Of a DNA stretch of 64,000 nucleotides, positions 1-12,841 are shown one piece after another. The stretch covers positions 16,438,312-16,502,311 of the forward strand of contig OZ022247.1 of assembly GCA_963978895.1 (NCBI GenBank), in the 5' to 3' direction. Source of the DNA: Erpobdella octoculata (lineage: Eukaryota > Annelida > Clitellata > Hirudinida > Erpobdellidae). Below the pieces are notes generated by a model, which saw nothing but the letters and a program-made list of their open reading frames with translations, was not told where the DNA came from and made no database searches. The translations under genes and the position numbers were made by a program. How positions within the stretch are numbered: the stretch's first letter is position 1; every line of letters begins with the position of its first letter.

Positions 1-2530
1 ATAGCTACTCTTAATATTCGTTCTCTAAATAATAAATCACTCTTTATCTCGGAGCTAGCCCTGTCTAACTATCTTGATCTCTTTCTCCTGACTGAGACCT
101 GGCATGAATCTGCTTCTTCTCCTTCTCTCCTTGCTTCTGTTCCTACTTGCTTTTCTTTTGTTGAGCAGGCTAGGCCTCCTACCAATCCTTTTTCTGCTCA
201 ACATTCTTCCTATGGTGGCATATGCCTTCTCTTCAAGTTTTCCTCCTCTGTCTCTCTCAATTCTTCTACTAAATTCTCAACTTTTGAATGCCTCTTTACT
301 TCTGTTAAAATTAATTCTTTTAAGTTCAGTTTAATAGGTATCTATAGGCCTCCTAAATGCTCTAAAGTTTAGAGTCTAAACCACAATTTTTGGAGGATTT
401 CTACAATCTTTCTGAATTTCTTTTCTCTCTATCTACTCCTTCTTTTATCATTGGGGATTTTAATATTCCTATTAATAAAACTAAGGACTCTTTTGTTTCT
501 CAATTCCTTGAAATCTTATCTACTTTTAACTTCTTTCAACATTGTGACTTTCCGACTCATAATCAGGGTAACAAATTGGATCTTATTATTTCTCCTCTTT
601 TCTCTAATATAAGCAATCTTTCACCTGTTAATCTTAACTTTACTGATCACTACTTTATTTCTCTCACCTTACCTCTATCACAACTTTTAATTAATCTTAC
701 TTCAGTCACTAAAAGGTGTTGGTCTAGATTTGATAAAATTCAATTTTCAAATTTATTTCTCACCTCTGGGTTTTCTTCTTCTTCTTTCCCTGATGTTGAT
801 TCTTTTATAGACAATCTCAATCTGACAATTTCATCTATACTGGATACTTTGGTTCTTTTTGAGACATTTAAGTTTCGACACTTTTCTAAAAAAAGCTCCT
901 TGGTTTGATCGTGACTGTGTTCTCTTGAAGCAATCTGCACGTAAAGCTGAGCGATCTTATCGTTCTAAATTATTTAAGGGTTTATGGTATGAGTGGCAAT
1001 ACCATCTCAAACAATACCATAACCTCATCTTTGCTAAGCATTCTTCCTTTTTGAGAAAATCTATTGTTCTTGCTTCTAGCTCTAGGAATAGGTGGTCTTC
1101 TCTTTCTAAACTCCTTAATAAAAAATCTCCTCCTCCCTCTTTTTCTCCTGATGACTATCACAATTTTCTTAATACAAAAATTGAAAACATCAGATCTTCT
1201 AACAATAGTCAAACCCCTATTTTTTCTAAGTTCTCTACTGAAACTTTTACTTTTTTCTCTCCTATTACACTTGACTATCTTATTAAACTTATTAACTCTA
1301 TGTCTTCTTCTACTTGCTCTTTGGATCTCATTCCTACTACTATCTTTAAAAAGCTTTCTTCTGTTCTTTATCCAATTTTACTTGATTTAATTAATCTTTC
1401 TTTATCTACATCTGTGTTTCCCTCTGTTCTTAAGTCCTCTTTTATTATCCCTACTATTAAAAATGCCTCTCTTGATCCTTCTTCTCTATCTAGCTATAGG
1501 CCTGTCTCTAACCTATCCTTTATCTCTAAAATTATGGAAAGAGTTGTGTATAAGCAAATAAGTGCTTATCGAACTGCTTTCTCACTTCTTCCCTCTTCTC
1601 AATCTGGCTTCAGACCTGGCCACTCTACTGAAACTGCTCTACTTAAGCTTCATAATGACCTCATTGTTTCTTCTGACTCTGGCCTCTCTACCCTTCTTTT
1701 TTGTCTTGATTTTTCATCTACATTTGATACAGTTGATCACTCACTGTTGTTGGATGTACTTGATAAATCTTTTAATATAACTAGTGATGCTCTCCGGTGG
1801 GTTAAATAAATCTATCTGGTAGATATTCCTATGTTTCTATTGAATCTTCTAAATCTACTCTTGTATCTTTGAGCTATGGTGTGCCTCAAGGGTCTATTCT
1901 TGGTCCTTTACTGTTTATTCTCTATACTTCTGAACTTCCTCATATTATATCTTCTCACTCTCTCAATAGTCAAATGTGCGCTGATGACTCTTATGTCTAT
2001 TCTACTTTCTCTAACTATTCTCTTGAGTCTGTTCTTAATCAAATAGCTGCTTGCCTTCAATCTATTATATCCTGGAGTTCTTCTATGTGTCTCAAACTTA
2101 ATCCTGACAAGTTTGAACTAATCTATTTCAATAAGTCCTCTAAATCTTCTTCCTTTGGTTTTGCCATTACCATTTTCTCTTTCCATTTCTCCTTCTCCTT
2201 TGATTCGTAGCTTAGGTTTTCTCTTTGGCTCCAACTTGTCTCTAACCCCCCAAATTACATCTGTTACTAAATCTTGTTACTTCCATATTCGCCGTATTAA
2301 GCAGCTTCGTCCACTTCTGGATGACCCTTCTCTACAACTTCTAGTCTCTTCTCTTGTTCTGTCTCGAATTGACTACTGCAATTCACTATATTATGGTCTT
2401 CCTGACACTACCCTTTATCCTCTCTCTAAAGCCTTCAACTCGGCTGCGCGATTAGTTTCTTGCACCTCCTACTCCTCTCACATCTCTCCATCTCTTGTTC
2501 TTCTCCATTGGCTTCCTCTCGGATATAGGG
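1..2530 (+). pseudogene. CR1/L2-type LINE ORF2 (endonuclease + reverse transcriptase), broken
   Basis: Decayed non-LTR retrotransposon, truncated by the window edge. The apurinic endonuclease is read in frame 1 to about 372 (TETWH motif, YRPP) and continues from 390 in frame 3 (GDFNI, NKLDLI, TDHYF). Reverse transcriptase runs 859-1809 (SSYRPVSNLSFISK, FRPGHSTETALL, LDFSSTFDTVDH), then 1869-2210 (GVPQGSILGPLLF, CADDS in place of the usual YADD-type box), then 2155-2559 (SRIDYCNSLYYGLP). The last motif and the overall order are typical of CR1/L2-group LINEs. At least three frameshifts and stops at 370 and 1807 make it non-functional. The 3' end is lost at about 2530, where another repeat begins. 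Clade assignment is from motifs only. Confidence 0.85.
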
Positions 2531-2548
2531 TGATTTTTATATATATAT

Positions 2549-2741
2549 TAATGTATTGATTATCAACTTCCTATTGATAAACCTTAACGGATTAAAACAT
2601 TTATTAAGGACATTAATTATTAATTATTAATAAGAGATTTAAAGGCATAAATAGCCGTAACAAAGCTTCATTTAATTACGTTTTTTATTCTTGTTTATCT
2701 ATCAGGCAAAACTTTAGTTCTTTTACAAAAATAATTAAAAT
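2549..2741 (+). promoter_or_regulatory. LTR-like promoter segment, copy 1
   Basis: AT-rich segment directly upstream of an ATG at 2742, with a TATA-type box (GGCATAAATAGCC, 2644-2656). The same segment recurs at 3391-3457 plus 4947-5080, upstream of the CG-1-like ORF. It also resembles, block by block, the 200-bp Gypsy LTR at 38744-38943 on the minus strand (shared blocks ATCAACTTCCTATTGATAAA, ATAAATAGCC, TAACAAAGC). It therefore looks like an LTR-derived promoter. Promoter activity is inferred. Confidence 0.55.
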
Positions 2742-2796
2742 TATGGAAGATTTGTTCAGTTCGCTACCCGCTGAGTTTGTTGTTCGAATCAAACCG
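2742..2796 (+). pseudogene. 5' end of CG-1-like ORF, truncated copy
   Basis: The first 18 codons (MEDLFSSLPAEFVVRIKP) are identical in sequence to the start of the intact ORF at 5081. The copy stops where the terminal inverted repeat starting about 2795 begins, so only the start codon region survives. Confidence 0.7.
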
Positions 2797-3254
2797 GGTG
2801 TGGGTAAAACGCGATCCGCGAACTAGCGATCTAGCGATCCGCGAACCGGTATTTAGCGAACCCTTTGCGAACTCGGTCGGTGATTGGTTAAGAGAAAAAT
2901 CACGTGATAGCCGTGGTTCGCTGTTTATTAAGCTTCTGCGTCCCGTTATTTCGTTATATCGTCCCGGAACGATACGATACGATTTCTGTCAATAGGTAGA
3001 TTAATTAATCAATGTTGATGAATCAATTGCAAATATTCACAGTTGTGACAATCGTTATTTAAATATGTATGACTTTCATTATTTATTGGAAAATATTTTA
3101 TTCGAGAACCCAATTTAAGTCTCGCTATTTTATATCGATACGAGACTTCTTCCGTAGGCTGTATCGTCTCAATAACGATACGGGATCTCCCGTATCGTTT
3201 TGAAATCTTGATTGAATTCGAGATAACGATATCGGGACGCAGATGCTTACTGTT

Positions 3255-3406
<152 letters not shown>

Positions 3407-3457
3407 ATTATCAACTTCCTATTGATAAACCTTAACGGATTAAAAACATTTATTAAG

Positions 3458-4936
3458 CTGGGGATGCGGCAAAGAAACACTGATGCTTTTCTACCGATGC
3501 GCCATACGGTCAGTGATGGAGTTTGGCTGCGAAGCATTTGACAGTGCATCAGAATCTCAAAAACAAAGACTCGAGAAAATCCAATATAGTGCCTTAAAAA
3601 CAGCTTGCGGGGCAATGGTTGGAACCAGTTTGGCCGCTCTACAAATAGAATGCGGAGATCCTCCACTCGATATACGACGAAAGATGTTAATTACAAACCT
3701 TGCCACTAAAACCAAGATCATTCCAAACCATCCGACAAAAGACATCTTTGTACCCCCCAGAGGACAAGAAGGGGTTAAATGGCGATGGTTCTTTCACAGA
3801 AAAGTGAAAGAAGCCTAACATCCTGCAGCCAAAAGAACAGCGGCATTAAACAAATCTTTCTCTAACTCCACCATGGAAACTTATTCCACCTCTTTTTAAC
3901 GAAGGGCTGGTGGGGTTAAAGAAGGATGATCCGTCAATTGTCCAAAGAGCTAAGGAACTGATTGCTACATATACAGATTCGACACATATGTACACAGATG
4001 CATCTAAGATAGACAATGTAGCAGCTGTGGGAATTTATATCCCGGAAAAAGATATGAAAATAGCTAAGAGAGTCACGAATGACGTTAGTATTTAAACGGC
4101 TGAGCTAACAGCTATAAAATGCGGCTTGGAGTGAATGGCACAACCAAACGGTCCACATAAAATAGCCCTATTTACGGATTCATATAGCTCTATGATATCA
4201 TTGAAAAATTCCGCAAATGCTCAAAAATCTGCTCTTGTAGAATCAGTCCTAACACTAGCATCCAACCTCTCAAAAGAAGGGAAAACAATTACCCTGATTT
4301 GGGTACCTAGCCACGTGGGCATACGTGGAAATGAAATGGCAGACTGTCTTGCCAAAGAAGCTACCAAACATCCCGAAATAGAGATTGAGATTATGCCAGA
4401 GATATTTGACATAAAAAGAACAATACGCAGAGAACTTGTGAACGAATGGCAGACCAGATGGGACTCTGATCAAGAAAGTCGACACTACTGGTCTCTCGAA
4501 AAAAAAGTCTCAAATAAAATTAAATTCAAGACAACAAACAGAAAAAAGGAAGTCATCATTTCCCGACTCCGACTTGGAAAGTGTCGGCTGAAACAAAAGT
4601 TGAAGAGAATGAATCTTCAAGAGACAGGTTTGTGCGAAACCTGCGGAACAGAGGAAACAATCAAGCACTGGTTGCTGCACTGCAAAGAAACGACACAACT
4701 AGGAATGGAACTTGGGAACTTTTGTAAAAGGATCCAAAAACCAACTACACTCCAAACCATACTGAACTCGGAAATATGCCACGACATCATCTATAAATGG
4801 ATACAAAATAATCCTAAAGAACTGTAAATATAGAGAAAAATTATTTAGTGTAAATAAGTATTTTTTTTTCATTTTGATTTTGTTTTCGCGTCTTAAAACA
4901 CATGGTGTAAAAGACTATAAACTATAATAAAAAAAA
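3458..4936 (+). mobile_element. 5'-truncated LINE insertion with RNase H domain and 10-bp target duplication
   Basis: The insertion interrupts the second LTR-like segment. The 10-bp sequence ATTTATTAAG precedes it (3448-3457) and follows it (4937-4946), and the 3' end is an A-rich tail. Removing it restores continuity with copy 1 (2549-2741). Its 3' tail (about 4892-4930, GTAAAAGACTATAAACTAT) is shared with the short elements at 22979-23172 and 34141-34320. Confidence 0.85.
3483..4827 (+). pseudogene. LINE C-terminal region: thumb, RNase H and Cys-rich end
   Basis: Three open pieces: 3483-3818, 3910-4095 and 4135-4827. The first matches the region after the reverse transcriptase catalytic box (EFGCEAFDSASESQKQRLEKIQ). 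The second and third form an RNase H domain (YTDAS, then ELTAIK after a stop, FTDS, WVPSHVGIRGNEMAD with the catalytic Asp). A C-terminal Cys-x2-Cys...His-x4-Cys-like box follows (CETCG...HWLLHC). An RNase H placed after the RT suggests the I/Nimb group of LINEs. In-frame stops (about 3817, 4093, 4132) and a frame change make it inactive. Confidence 0.8.
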
Positions 4937-4946
4937 ATTTATTAAG

Positions 4947-5080
4947 GACATTAATTATTAATTATTAATAAGAGATTTGAAGGCATAAATAGCCGTAACA
5001 AAGCTTCATTTAATTACGTTTTTTATTCTTGTTTATCTATCAGGCAAAACTTTAGTTCTTATACAAAAATTATTAAAATT
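4947..5080 (+). promoter_or_regulatory. LTR-like promoter segment, copy 2 (downstream part)
   Basis: Continuation of the segment that begins at 3391 and is split by the LINE insertion. It carries the TATA-type box at 4982-4994 and ends at the ATG of the CG-1-like ORF (5081). Sequence agrees closely with 2610-2741. Confidence 0.55.
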
Positions 5081-5671
5081 ATGGAAGATTTGTTCAGTTC
5101 GCTACCCGCTGAGTTTGTTGTTCGAATCAAACCGGAAGCTGGTACAAATTATATTTACTCGTGGAATGATCCAAAAACTAAAGAAGATTGGAGGGCAGAT
5201 GGCTACCGATGGCGACAAGGTGGTTCCAAAAAAGTTCAAGGTGTGAAGAAAAAATACTTTCGTGCTTTTAATGGTCCTAAAAGCTGGACAAGCGAATTCA
5301 TGAGAGTTGCTCATTTTCACGTGGATCATCCTAACAGCGTTCTTCTTTCTTACACTGGTTATGAATCCAAGGCACAAATGTTCCCTCATGGTAATGCAAC
5401 GAAAACGTCTCGCAACTTCACCAGAACAAAGCCTTCCGTCATCCATACTCTTCAAGAATCAACAGGAAATCCATGCAAAGTCTACCAAGATTTAGTTCTT
5501 GAAAACCACGCTACCGAAGATACTCCTAGAAATATGGAACAAGTGCGAAATGCTCAAAAATCAGCTCATGCTAGACAGAGATTATCGCGTGATGCAATGT
5601 ATAACCTACATGAGTTTTCTTACGATACTGCTTTTATAAAACATATTATTTATTATCAATATTTTTTTTAA
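5081..5671 (+). CDS. CG-1-like domain ORF, transposon-associated
   Basis: An uninterrupted 196-codon ORF. Residues about 25-95 contain DWRADGYRWRQGGSKKV, a FMR-x-AHFH element and DHPNSVLLSYTGYE. These resemble the CG-1 DNA-binding fold of CAMTA factors (the DGY.W, PxFxRR.YW and LVHY positions). The similarity is by eye and only moderate. The second half (SRNFTRTKPSVIHTLQEST, RNMEQVRNAQKSAHARQRLS) has no family I can name. The C-terminus runs into AT-rich sequence (YYQYFF) and may be truncated. The start is chosen because the truncated copy at 2742 shares the same ATG and upstream promoter. AATAAA follows at about 5705. I expect a DNA-binding subunit of a transposon rather than a host gene. 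Confidence 0.55.
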   Translation: MEDLFSSLPAEFVVRIKPEAGTNYIYSWNDPKTKEDWRADGYRWRQGGSKKVQGVKKKYFRAFNGPKSWTSEFMRVAHFHVDHPNSVLLSYTGYESKAQMFPHGNATKTSRNFTRTKPSVIHTLQESTGNPCKVYQDLVLENHATEDTPRNMEQVRNAQKSAHARQRLSRDAMYNLHEFSYDTAFIKHIIYYQYFF

Positions 5672-5906
5672 TGTAATTATGTTTTTTTTTAATTTGGTTC
5701 TTTGAATAAAAAGTTTATATACGTGCTTGCGTTCTATTCTTGACTTTGCATTTACACAATGGGTCACAAATAAAGTTCGCTTTTACGTTTTGGATCGCAA
5801 TAAGGTTCGCATTTTACTCACTGGATCGCAGTAAGGTTCGCTTTTTAGATCGCGTTTTACCGGTTCGCAGATCGCAGGATCGCGGATCGCGTTTTACCCA
5901 CACCCG

Positions 5907-6930
5907 TTTTCTGAGGAAACGTTTGGAGTTTTGATAATAAAAATTAATAAAACGTAGTTATTTTGAGTTGCCTAAGAATTACCGATTTTATTTTATTTTA
6001 TTTTTGGAATTTTGTTGAGCGCATATTTGCTTGACATCGCTCGGCAATACTGAAGATCCTGCCGTTACCGGAGTTAATGAGATAGACAATCAATGATTGG
6101 CAGGCACGTGATGTCCATGATTGACAGGCCGCCAACTACTAATAATAATCAGCTCCACCCACAAACCTTGGCTATAAATTTAAAAGTGAACACGATGTTA
6201 TTCTATGGTTTTCATTTTCTCAAATTGTTTTATCATGGCCGAAAATTATCCTGACGTTACTGGGATATTATCTACTAAATTAAACAAAAATGTGGAAGAT
6301 GACGCTGTGGGATAGGCTATGACGCACGGCCTCAAAGCGAGGATAAAATTCTGTCAAGTTGTTTCAGACACAAATGAAACTGGCAAAAAGGAATGCTACT
6401 GCCAATGGGTGTTGAGCCTTAGAACTTATTATCCTGTATAGTTTGTGTAAATAAATATTATTACTAACACATGCTCTTAGCCCAATAAATGTTTCTATTC
6501 TTGTTACAAGTTTTTTCGTGTTCAGTGTCAACACACTCCAGAAATTGGGAAAAATAAGCATAATTTTAGAACTTTAATCTGGGCGTAGCGTACGGTTGCA
6601 CCACCTCGTCTTCGCTCAAAAATTGATCGGAGCAGGGGCAAAAAAATAAAAGAGAAAGGGGGAGAAAAATTAACATAGCATTTTAATAGAACAAGAAAAT
6701 AAACATAACATAAAATCATAACAAAAAAGTTTACCTAGAATTAAAGTAAAACAAAACAGGACCAGGTTATACCAAACAAATGTGTGAAACAAGATTCAAT
6801 GGTCCCTGTGCTATTTTCGGCGGTCAAATTTTTTTTTAAACTACTATAGTTGGCATCTCGAAATCACAAAATCTCGGTCAAGCTTATAACTATTATATAT
6901 CTCATTTTACAGTTGCCTGGTCTCGGTTTA
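5907..6930 (+). other. AT-rich region with TATA box and a short broken ORF
   Basis: A CCAAT-like motif (about 6090), a TATA box (GGCTATAAATTTAAAAG, about 6169) and an ATG at 6235 form a promoter-like arrangement. The reading frame 6235-6441 (starting MAENYPDVTGILSTKLNKN) is coherent apart from one TAG at 6313-6315, and AATAAA-type signals follow at about 6450. I do not recognise the product; it could be a relic of a small transposon gene. Nothing else is seen up to the tandem repeat at 6935. Confidence 0.35.
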
Positions 6931-6934
6931 TAAG

Positions 6935-7068
6935 CTGCTAGTTTTCAAGCCATTTATTTTTCGAGTATACGACCATTACGAAAGGAGTAGTAGATAAGAA
7001 ACTGCTAGATGTCCAGTCATTTATTTTTTGAGTATATGACCATTACGAAAAGAGTAGTAGATAAGAAA
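6935..7068. repeat. Two-copy 67-bp tandem duplication
   Basis: Units 6935-7001 and 7002-7068 start with CTGCTAG and end with AGTAGTAGATAAGAAA. They differ at a few positions, and a third partial unit (CTGCTAGTTGGC) follows. Confidence 0.9.
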
Positions 7069-7240
7069 CTGCTAGTTGGCAAGAAAAACCATCAACTGTC
7101 GGCCTAACATATAAGTCATATGATATGACCAATTGACCATATCATAAACAAAGGTAGTCGATGAGATATTAATTGCGCTTTTGTCTATGCTGACAGAATC
7201 TTAAATTTTTATAATATAATTTATTTAATTAAAAAATATA

Positions 7241-7778
7241 TACATGTATATTTTAAAACTAAACAAATTACATTATATAATAAGCGCCAAATAAACTTTT
7301 AGGCGGAGCTAAATATTATTAATAAAATAGGCGGAGCTAAATCTACATATATAAAAATGAATGTTTGTATGTATGTATGCATGTATGTATGTATGTATGT
7401 ATGTATGTATGTATGTATGTATGTATGTATGTATGTATGTATGTATGTATGTATGTATGTATGTATGTATGTATGTATGTATGTATGTATGTATGTATGT
7501 ATGTATGTATGTATGTATGTATGTATGTATGTATGTATGTATGTATGTATGTATGTATGTATGTATGTATGTATGTATGTATGTATGTATGTATGTATGT
7601 ATGTATGTATGTATGTATGTATGTATGTATGTATGTATGTATGTATGTATGTATGTATGTATGTATGTATGTATGTATACATGTATATTTTAAAACTAAA
7701 CAAATTACATTATATAATAAGCGCCAAATAAACTTTTAGGCGGAGCTAAATATTATTAATAAAATAGGCGGAGCTAAA

Positions 7779-7808
<30 letters not shown>
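7241..7808. repeat. 131-bp direct duplication bracketing a (ATGT)n array
   Basis: The block from TACATGTATATTTTAAAAC to AAAAATGAATGTTTGTATG occurs at 7241-7371 and 7678-7808 with near identity. Between the copies lies about 310 bp of nearly perfect ATGT repeat. The block ends with the 5'-terminal sequence of the Helitron-like element, so this looks like two stacked element starts. Confidence 0.9.
7364..7677. repeat. (ATGT)n microsatellite
   Basis: About 78 tandem tetranucleotides with only one variant near the left end. It is open in several frames on both strands (MYVC / HTYI), which are repeat artefacts. A second array lies at 7797-7882. Confidence 0.98.
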
Positions 7809-8512
<704 letters not shown>

Positions 8513-9095
8513 TATTTTTAATAAAATAATTTCCGCCTGGGGGCGGAGCTGAATATTCAACAACAGCAGGATCTTCGGCATTGCCGACAAATGCATTTTA
8601 CTACATATTTCCTATGTTACGAGCGCCTGCTAGCTTGACTCCATTTACATTACACACACATACTACGACACTACAATGGTTACTATACCTATTTTTAATG
8701 TGTTTTTGAGAGAACTGAATGTGGGATCATATTGAACTACTAGGATCAATGTGCCCAGTGGGGGGAATCATGGTACCCCGAATGTGGGTTACTTTGGATC
8801 TTTTGTAGAGGTTGCACCAAAGTTTAATTTTACAATACTTTTCTTGCATTATACAATTTAAACTGAATTTAATACATAAAATAAATGTTCCTCTATTAAA
8901 TGCACCAAAAACAATGTCGACTTTTTGAATGGTTTGACTGTTGTTACTAAAAAAACCTCAAAACAGATCAATGTACCCCCACCTCCCCTATGCCTTCAGA
9001 GGCAAAGAAATGGGGTTTGGGAAATTTTCTTTCCTGTCCAACTGCAGGCGTATAAGCTAATCTCATTATACGAAAATTGTCAATAACAACCAATG
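8513..9095. other. Unassigned sequence up to the hAT target site
   Basis: No credible gene. A short motif GATCAATGTGCCC (about 8749) recurs as GATCAATGTACCC (about 8968), and the intervening DNA is AT-rich. It may be a decayed transposon end. Confidence 0.4.
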
Positions 9096-9264
9096 AGCGC
9101 AAACAGGGCCGTAACCAGGAATTTGGAAGTGGGGGGCCGAAAAACTTTTTGGGGGGGCACTGTATAAATTTTCTAATCACATAAATTGCACATTCCAGTG
9201 ATTTAACCCCCAAAATGTGCTTCACGCAAAAAACAGGTTTAGCGATTGAAATTTGAATCTTAAT

Positions 9265-10324
9265 CTACCATATTAAATTGAATTTGAAAATATTCTGAAT
9301 CAACATGTAAAAAAAACACATCACATGGATCATAATGTCAATACGGCGCGATTTTTGGGCAAACTTTTCTATGAAAGTGTTCAAATCTACTTTTAGCGTA
9401 AAATCCTTCTCAAAAGCAAGTACGCTCAAGGCCCATTGGTTGGCGATTAGGCCGCAGAATCCACGTGAGAGTGGAGAAACTGCTCTCGCACGTAGCAGTC
9501 GACACATCGCTGGTGATTGCTTAGGCATACAGCTGATACACATTTGGAAATGCGTCACGGTACTGCAGCATTGCATATGTTGCATCTTCCTACGACGAAT
9601 TTGGCTGGAATTTGTTACGGCACAGTTGCATTGCACTAGGCAATTTGCTAGGGAGGGCAACTTGGTCGAGGCAAAGGAGCTGGCTGAGTGGTGGTTCCAA
9701 GCACTTCTCAACAAGAATGTTCTGAGATGATGGAACGAAAGATTCTACAGCTTGAAACAAAGCCAAGTTGGACTCCCCAAATTGGTGGTTCATTTCAAAA
9801 TGTTGTTGTAGAGCTCACGAGCTCGCGTTAAGTAACTTTAAAACCAATAACATGGTAATGACCCAAAGTGGAGCTGACCACAGAGCCGGTCAGCCAGGTG
9901 CTCTGAACTTGTTTACGCTTTACTCACATTCCATGGTCATTCTCATTTGATGGAAAGCCAGCAGCATTTGCCATTCGATCAAAGACCTCTGCAGACCGCA
10001 AGGCAAGAAGGCTCTCTTTAGCAGTTACATAGCAAGAGACACATTGTACAAACAACTTTGCAACAAAACATTGACCGGTGACAGCAAGCTCAGTATTTTG
10101 ACAACGACATTTGAAAAAAACCCTTCTTTTAAACTTTGTTGAGCAGCCCAGCTGCTTCAACCAACACATCAACCAGAGCTTTTTCTAAGTTGGCAACAGT
10201 TTCGAGGATCTGCAAAATTTCCTCTCTGTTGTTTTTGACAACCATTGCAGATTTATAAGGGCCAGTCCATCTTTGAGTAAGTAACCGCTTTATTGTGTCA
10301 CCTACATACAATTGCTCATATAAG
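9265..10324 (-). pseudogene. hAT transposase, C-terminal half, frameshifted
   Basis: Continuation of the transposase on the other side of the nested insertion. Pieces at 10129-10311 (QRWTGPYKSAMVVKNNREEI), 9924-10172, 9590-9793 (ESNLALFQAVESFVPSSQ) and 9265-9714 lie in different frames, so several frameshifts separate them. The WxxRY..L-like block and the FxxAVESF segment fit the central hAT domain. I cannot see an intact dimerisation motif. Confidence 0.6.
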
Positions 10325-11014
10325 TTAACCCATTAGTGCCTGAGATCTTAGATTTTTCTAATTTTTTGATATTATGTTGGTTTAGTGCTCAAAATAAGAT
10401 ATCTGAAATTTAAAATGAAAAATAATGCACAGTTTTTATTTTTTTTATTTTGAATGAACGTCCCATTTTTTGGGACGCTAGGCACGGGAGGGTAGGTGTC
10501 CTTTCATTAGCTGAATTGTACTGTGATGGCATTATTTGCTGCAAAACACAAAAGAAAACTATTGATATTTTTAATAACAAAATATTAGTATATAATAAGT
10601 CAAACATAAATAAAAATGGTTATTTTTTCAGTTAATTACTGACGTTTACAAGCAATAATACACATAAAACATGAAAAAATACAAGTTTCGAACACCCCCT
10701 CTCGTGCCTAGCGTCCCAAAAAATGGGACGCTAGTAAATAGTGAAATTTACTAAAACCGTACATTTAGAAAAAAAAACAAAAAATACCGATTTCTTTTTT
10801 AGATAGAAATAAACAAAATTACATAATCATATTTTTAAAAATAATAATATTAATTTAGCAATCTTACCTTGAATAAGAGTCCATTTCGAAAAAGCAAATT
10901 TTACGAACACGCGAAAACAACAGCAAATAAATTTCCAAAAGACTATTTTTAAATGTCAAAGGCTACGAATACATTTAGATATAAACCAACCTAACAAAAT
11001 GAGCCTTTTTTTTT

Positions 11015-11190
11015 TACCAATGCTTTTATTAACTCGTCGGCTCTGTTTCTCTGTCTGTTTCAAATCTTGCAATCAATTTTTGAGTCACTTCCTGATGATA
11101 GATTTTTTTCAAATTTTGCATACATGCTCAAGATAGAAGACAATGCAATATTCAATTATTAGTTTTACAATAAGTCAATTAATTTAGTTA
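11015..11190. repeat. Direct repeat flanking the P element (left copy)
   Basis: The block from ACCAATGCTTTTATTAACTC to GTCAATTAATTTAG matches 16320-16514 in the same orientation; the right copy has an extra CTGTCTGTTTGTTTCT stretch. The copies lie outside the P element and inside the TTAA element. A run of TTTCTTGAGGG-type repeats follows at 11195-11285. Confidence 0.85.
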
Positions 11191-12841
11191 ATTTTCTTGA
11201 GGATTTTATCGAGGGGTTTCTTGAGGGTTTTCTTGAGGGTTTTCTTGAAGGTTTTCTTGAGGGTTTTCTTGAGGGTTTTCTTGACCACAAAACGCTAACC
11301 GACTGGCAGACTATTTTACCAAGTTAACACGAACCCATAGATATATAGATGGGACATATCAATCTATTTCCGGCACAATTTGAAAGCTGCCATTTTCAAC
11401 CTGAGCTTGTTTACATTTGCTCATTTGAGCGATATTTGTTGCCGGTGTATTATGACGATACCTGACAAATCTGCTAAAGCTCTAGTTTTTTTTGTAGATG
11501 TTGCTGTTTTTTATTTGAAAAACCTGTATAAGAACTATACTTAGTGTTAATTGACTTCCCGAGCTCATATATCCTGTCGCTGTTTGTAAACAAAGTAAAA
11601 TCATTAAACTTTAATGATTTAAGACTCTGACTTATTAAATTTAAAGAAGGCAAGGCCACAAAGCTTAAAACTTAAAAGGGTCATACATCCGTTTTATTAC
11701 TTTGTTGTCATGAAGCGTGTAACCAGTTTTCCGTTATTCTATTGCTCTTTGATGACCATGATCTTTGATGTGTTAATTACTTTCTTATGCTAATAATGTT
11801 AATAATGATATTTGGTTGTCGCGTGTCTTAGTGTTGAAGGTTTGTTATTGGTAGTTTCAATAAATCTGTTAAAGTTAAGAGGAAGTCTTTTGATTCATTT
11901 ATTATACTCAGTTATACTGGTCCTGATTTGTGTGTCACTATGATATAATATAACAATAATACAACTATGATATCTGACTCTAAAAAATTGATCTGATATT
12001 ATTTATTCACCATTTTAAATCATTTCAAATTAAAAATGTTCATGCTTATAATGTTTTAGTCAACAACTCCACAATTTATGATTCTAGTAATTTCAATAAA
12101 CTTGTTTAAATTGAAACAAATGTGTCTTAATTTACTGGTTTTGATATGCATAGGTGGGGGTTATGATGTAGAAATTATGTTAACAAATGCTACAAGCTCA
12201 GGTAATCTCTGTAAATTTGTTTGGATTAAACAATTATAGTTTAATTAATACATTCAAAACAATGTTACAGGTTTGCTTACACTTAAATTATGTAAAGTAG
12301 ATTAAGAAATACTGACTTATAGTTATAAAACTAGAATGATACAAGTTGGGACATGAAGATCAGTAATGCTATACCCATCCTGTATTGCTTTTTGCATAAT
12401 TAAAGCTTTTTTGATCTATTCTTGAGACAGGAAGCTTAGTGGTACCATGACATGGATTTATGCTCATGAATATTTTTAATTTATTCTCAGTCATCAACCA
12501 GGCTATATAAACAAATTCATCTATAAATTATGCCTGCTGTATTTGATAGAAACACTGGTTTTGCTAGATATTTAAGTTGACTTATTTCTTATATCAAGAT
12601 CTACTTCAACTTAACTTTTGCTTTCAGATTGTCTTCATTTTAATTTTTGCTTTCAGATTTATTGCAACTCAACTTTTGCTTTCATATTTAATTCAAATTA
12701 TTTTTTTATTTTAGTTAACATTGTGATTGTATTTTTTATTTGTTTCCTGTTATAAATCAACTAAATTAAGTACTAATATTCTCTTTTTTTAGTCTTTCTT
12801 AATTTACTAGCAGTTAACTTAGTTTTTTTAGAGTTTATGAA

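Noticed and set aside
7357..7739. Long open frames encoding MYVC / HTYI repeats on both strands
   Set aside because: They are produced by the ATGT tetranucleotide array, which is open in all frames.
10325..10332. 8-bp target duplication for the middle element of the first nest, as for a P or hAT insertion
   Set aside because: The flanks do not match over 8 bp; only TTAA is shared, which fits piggyBac.
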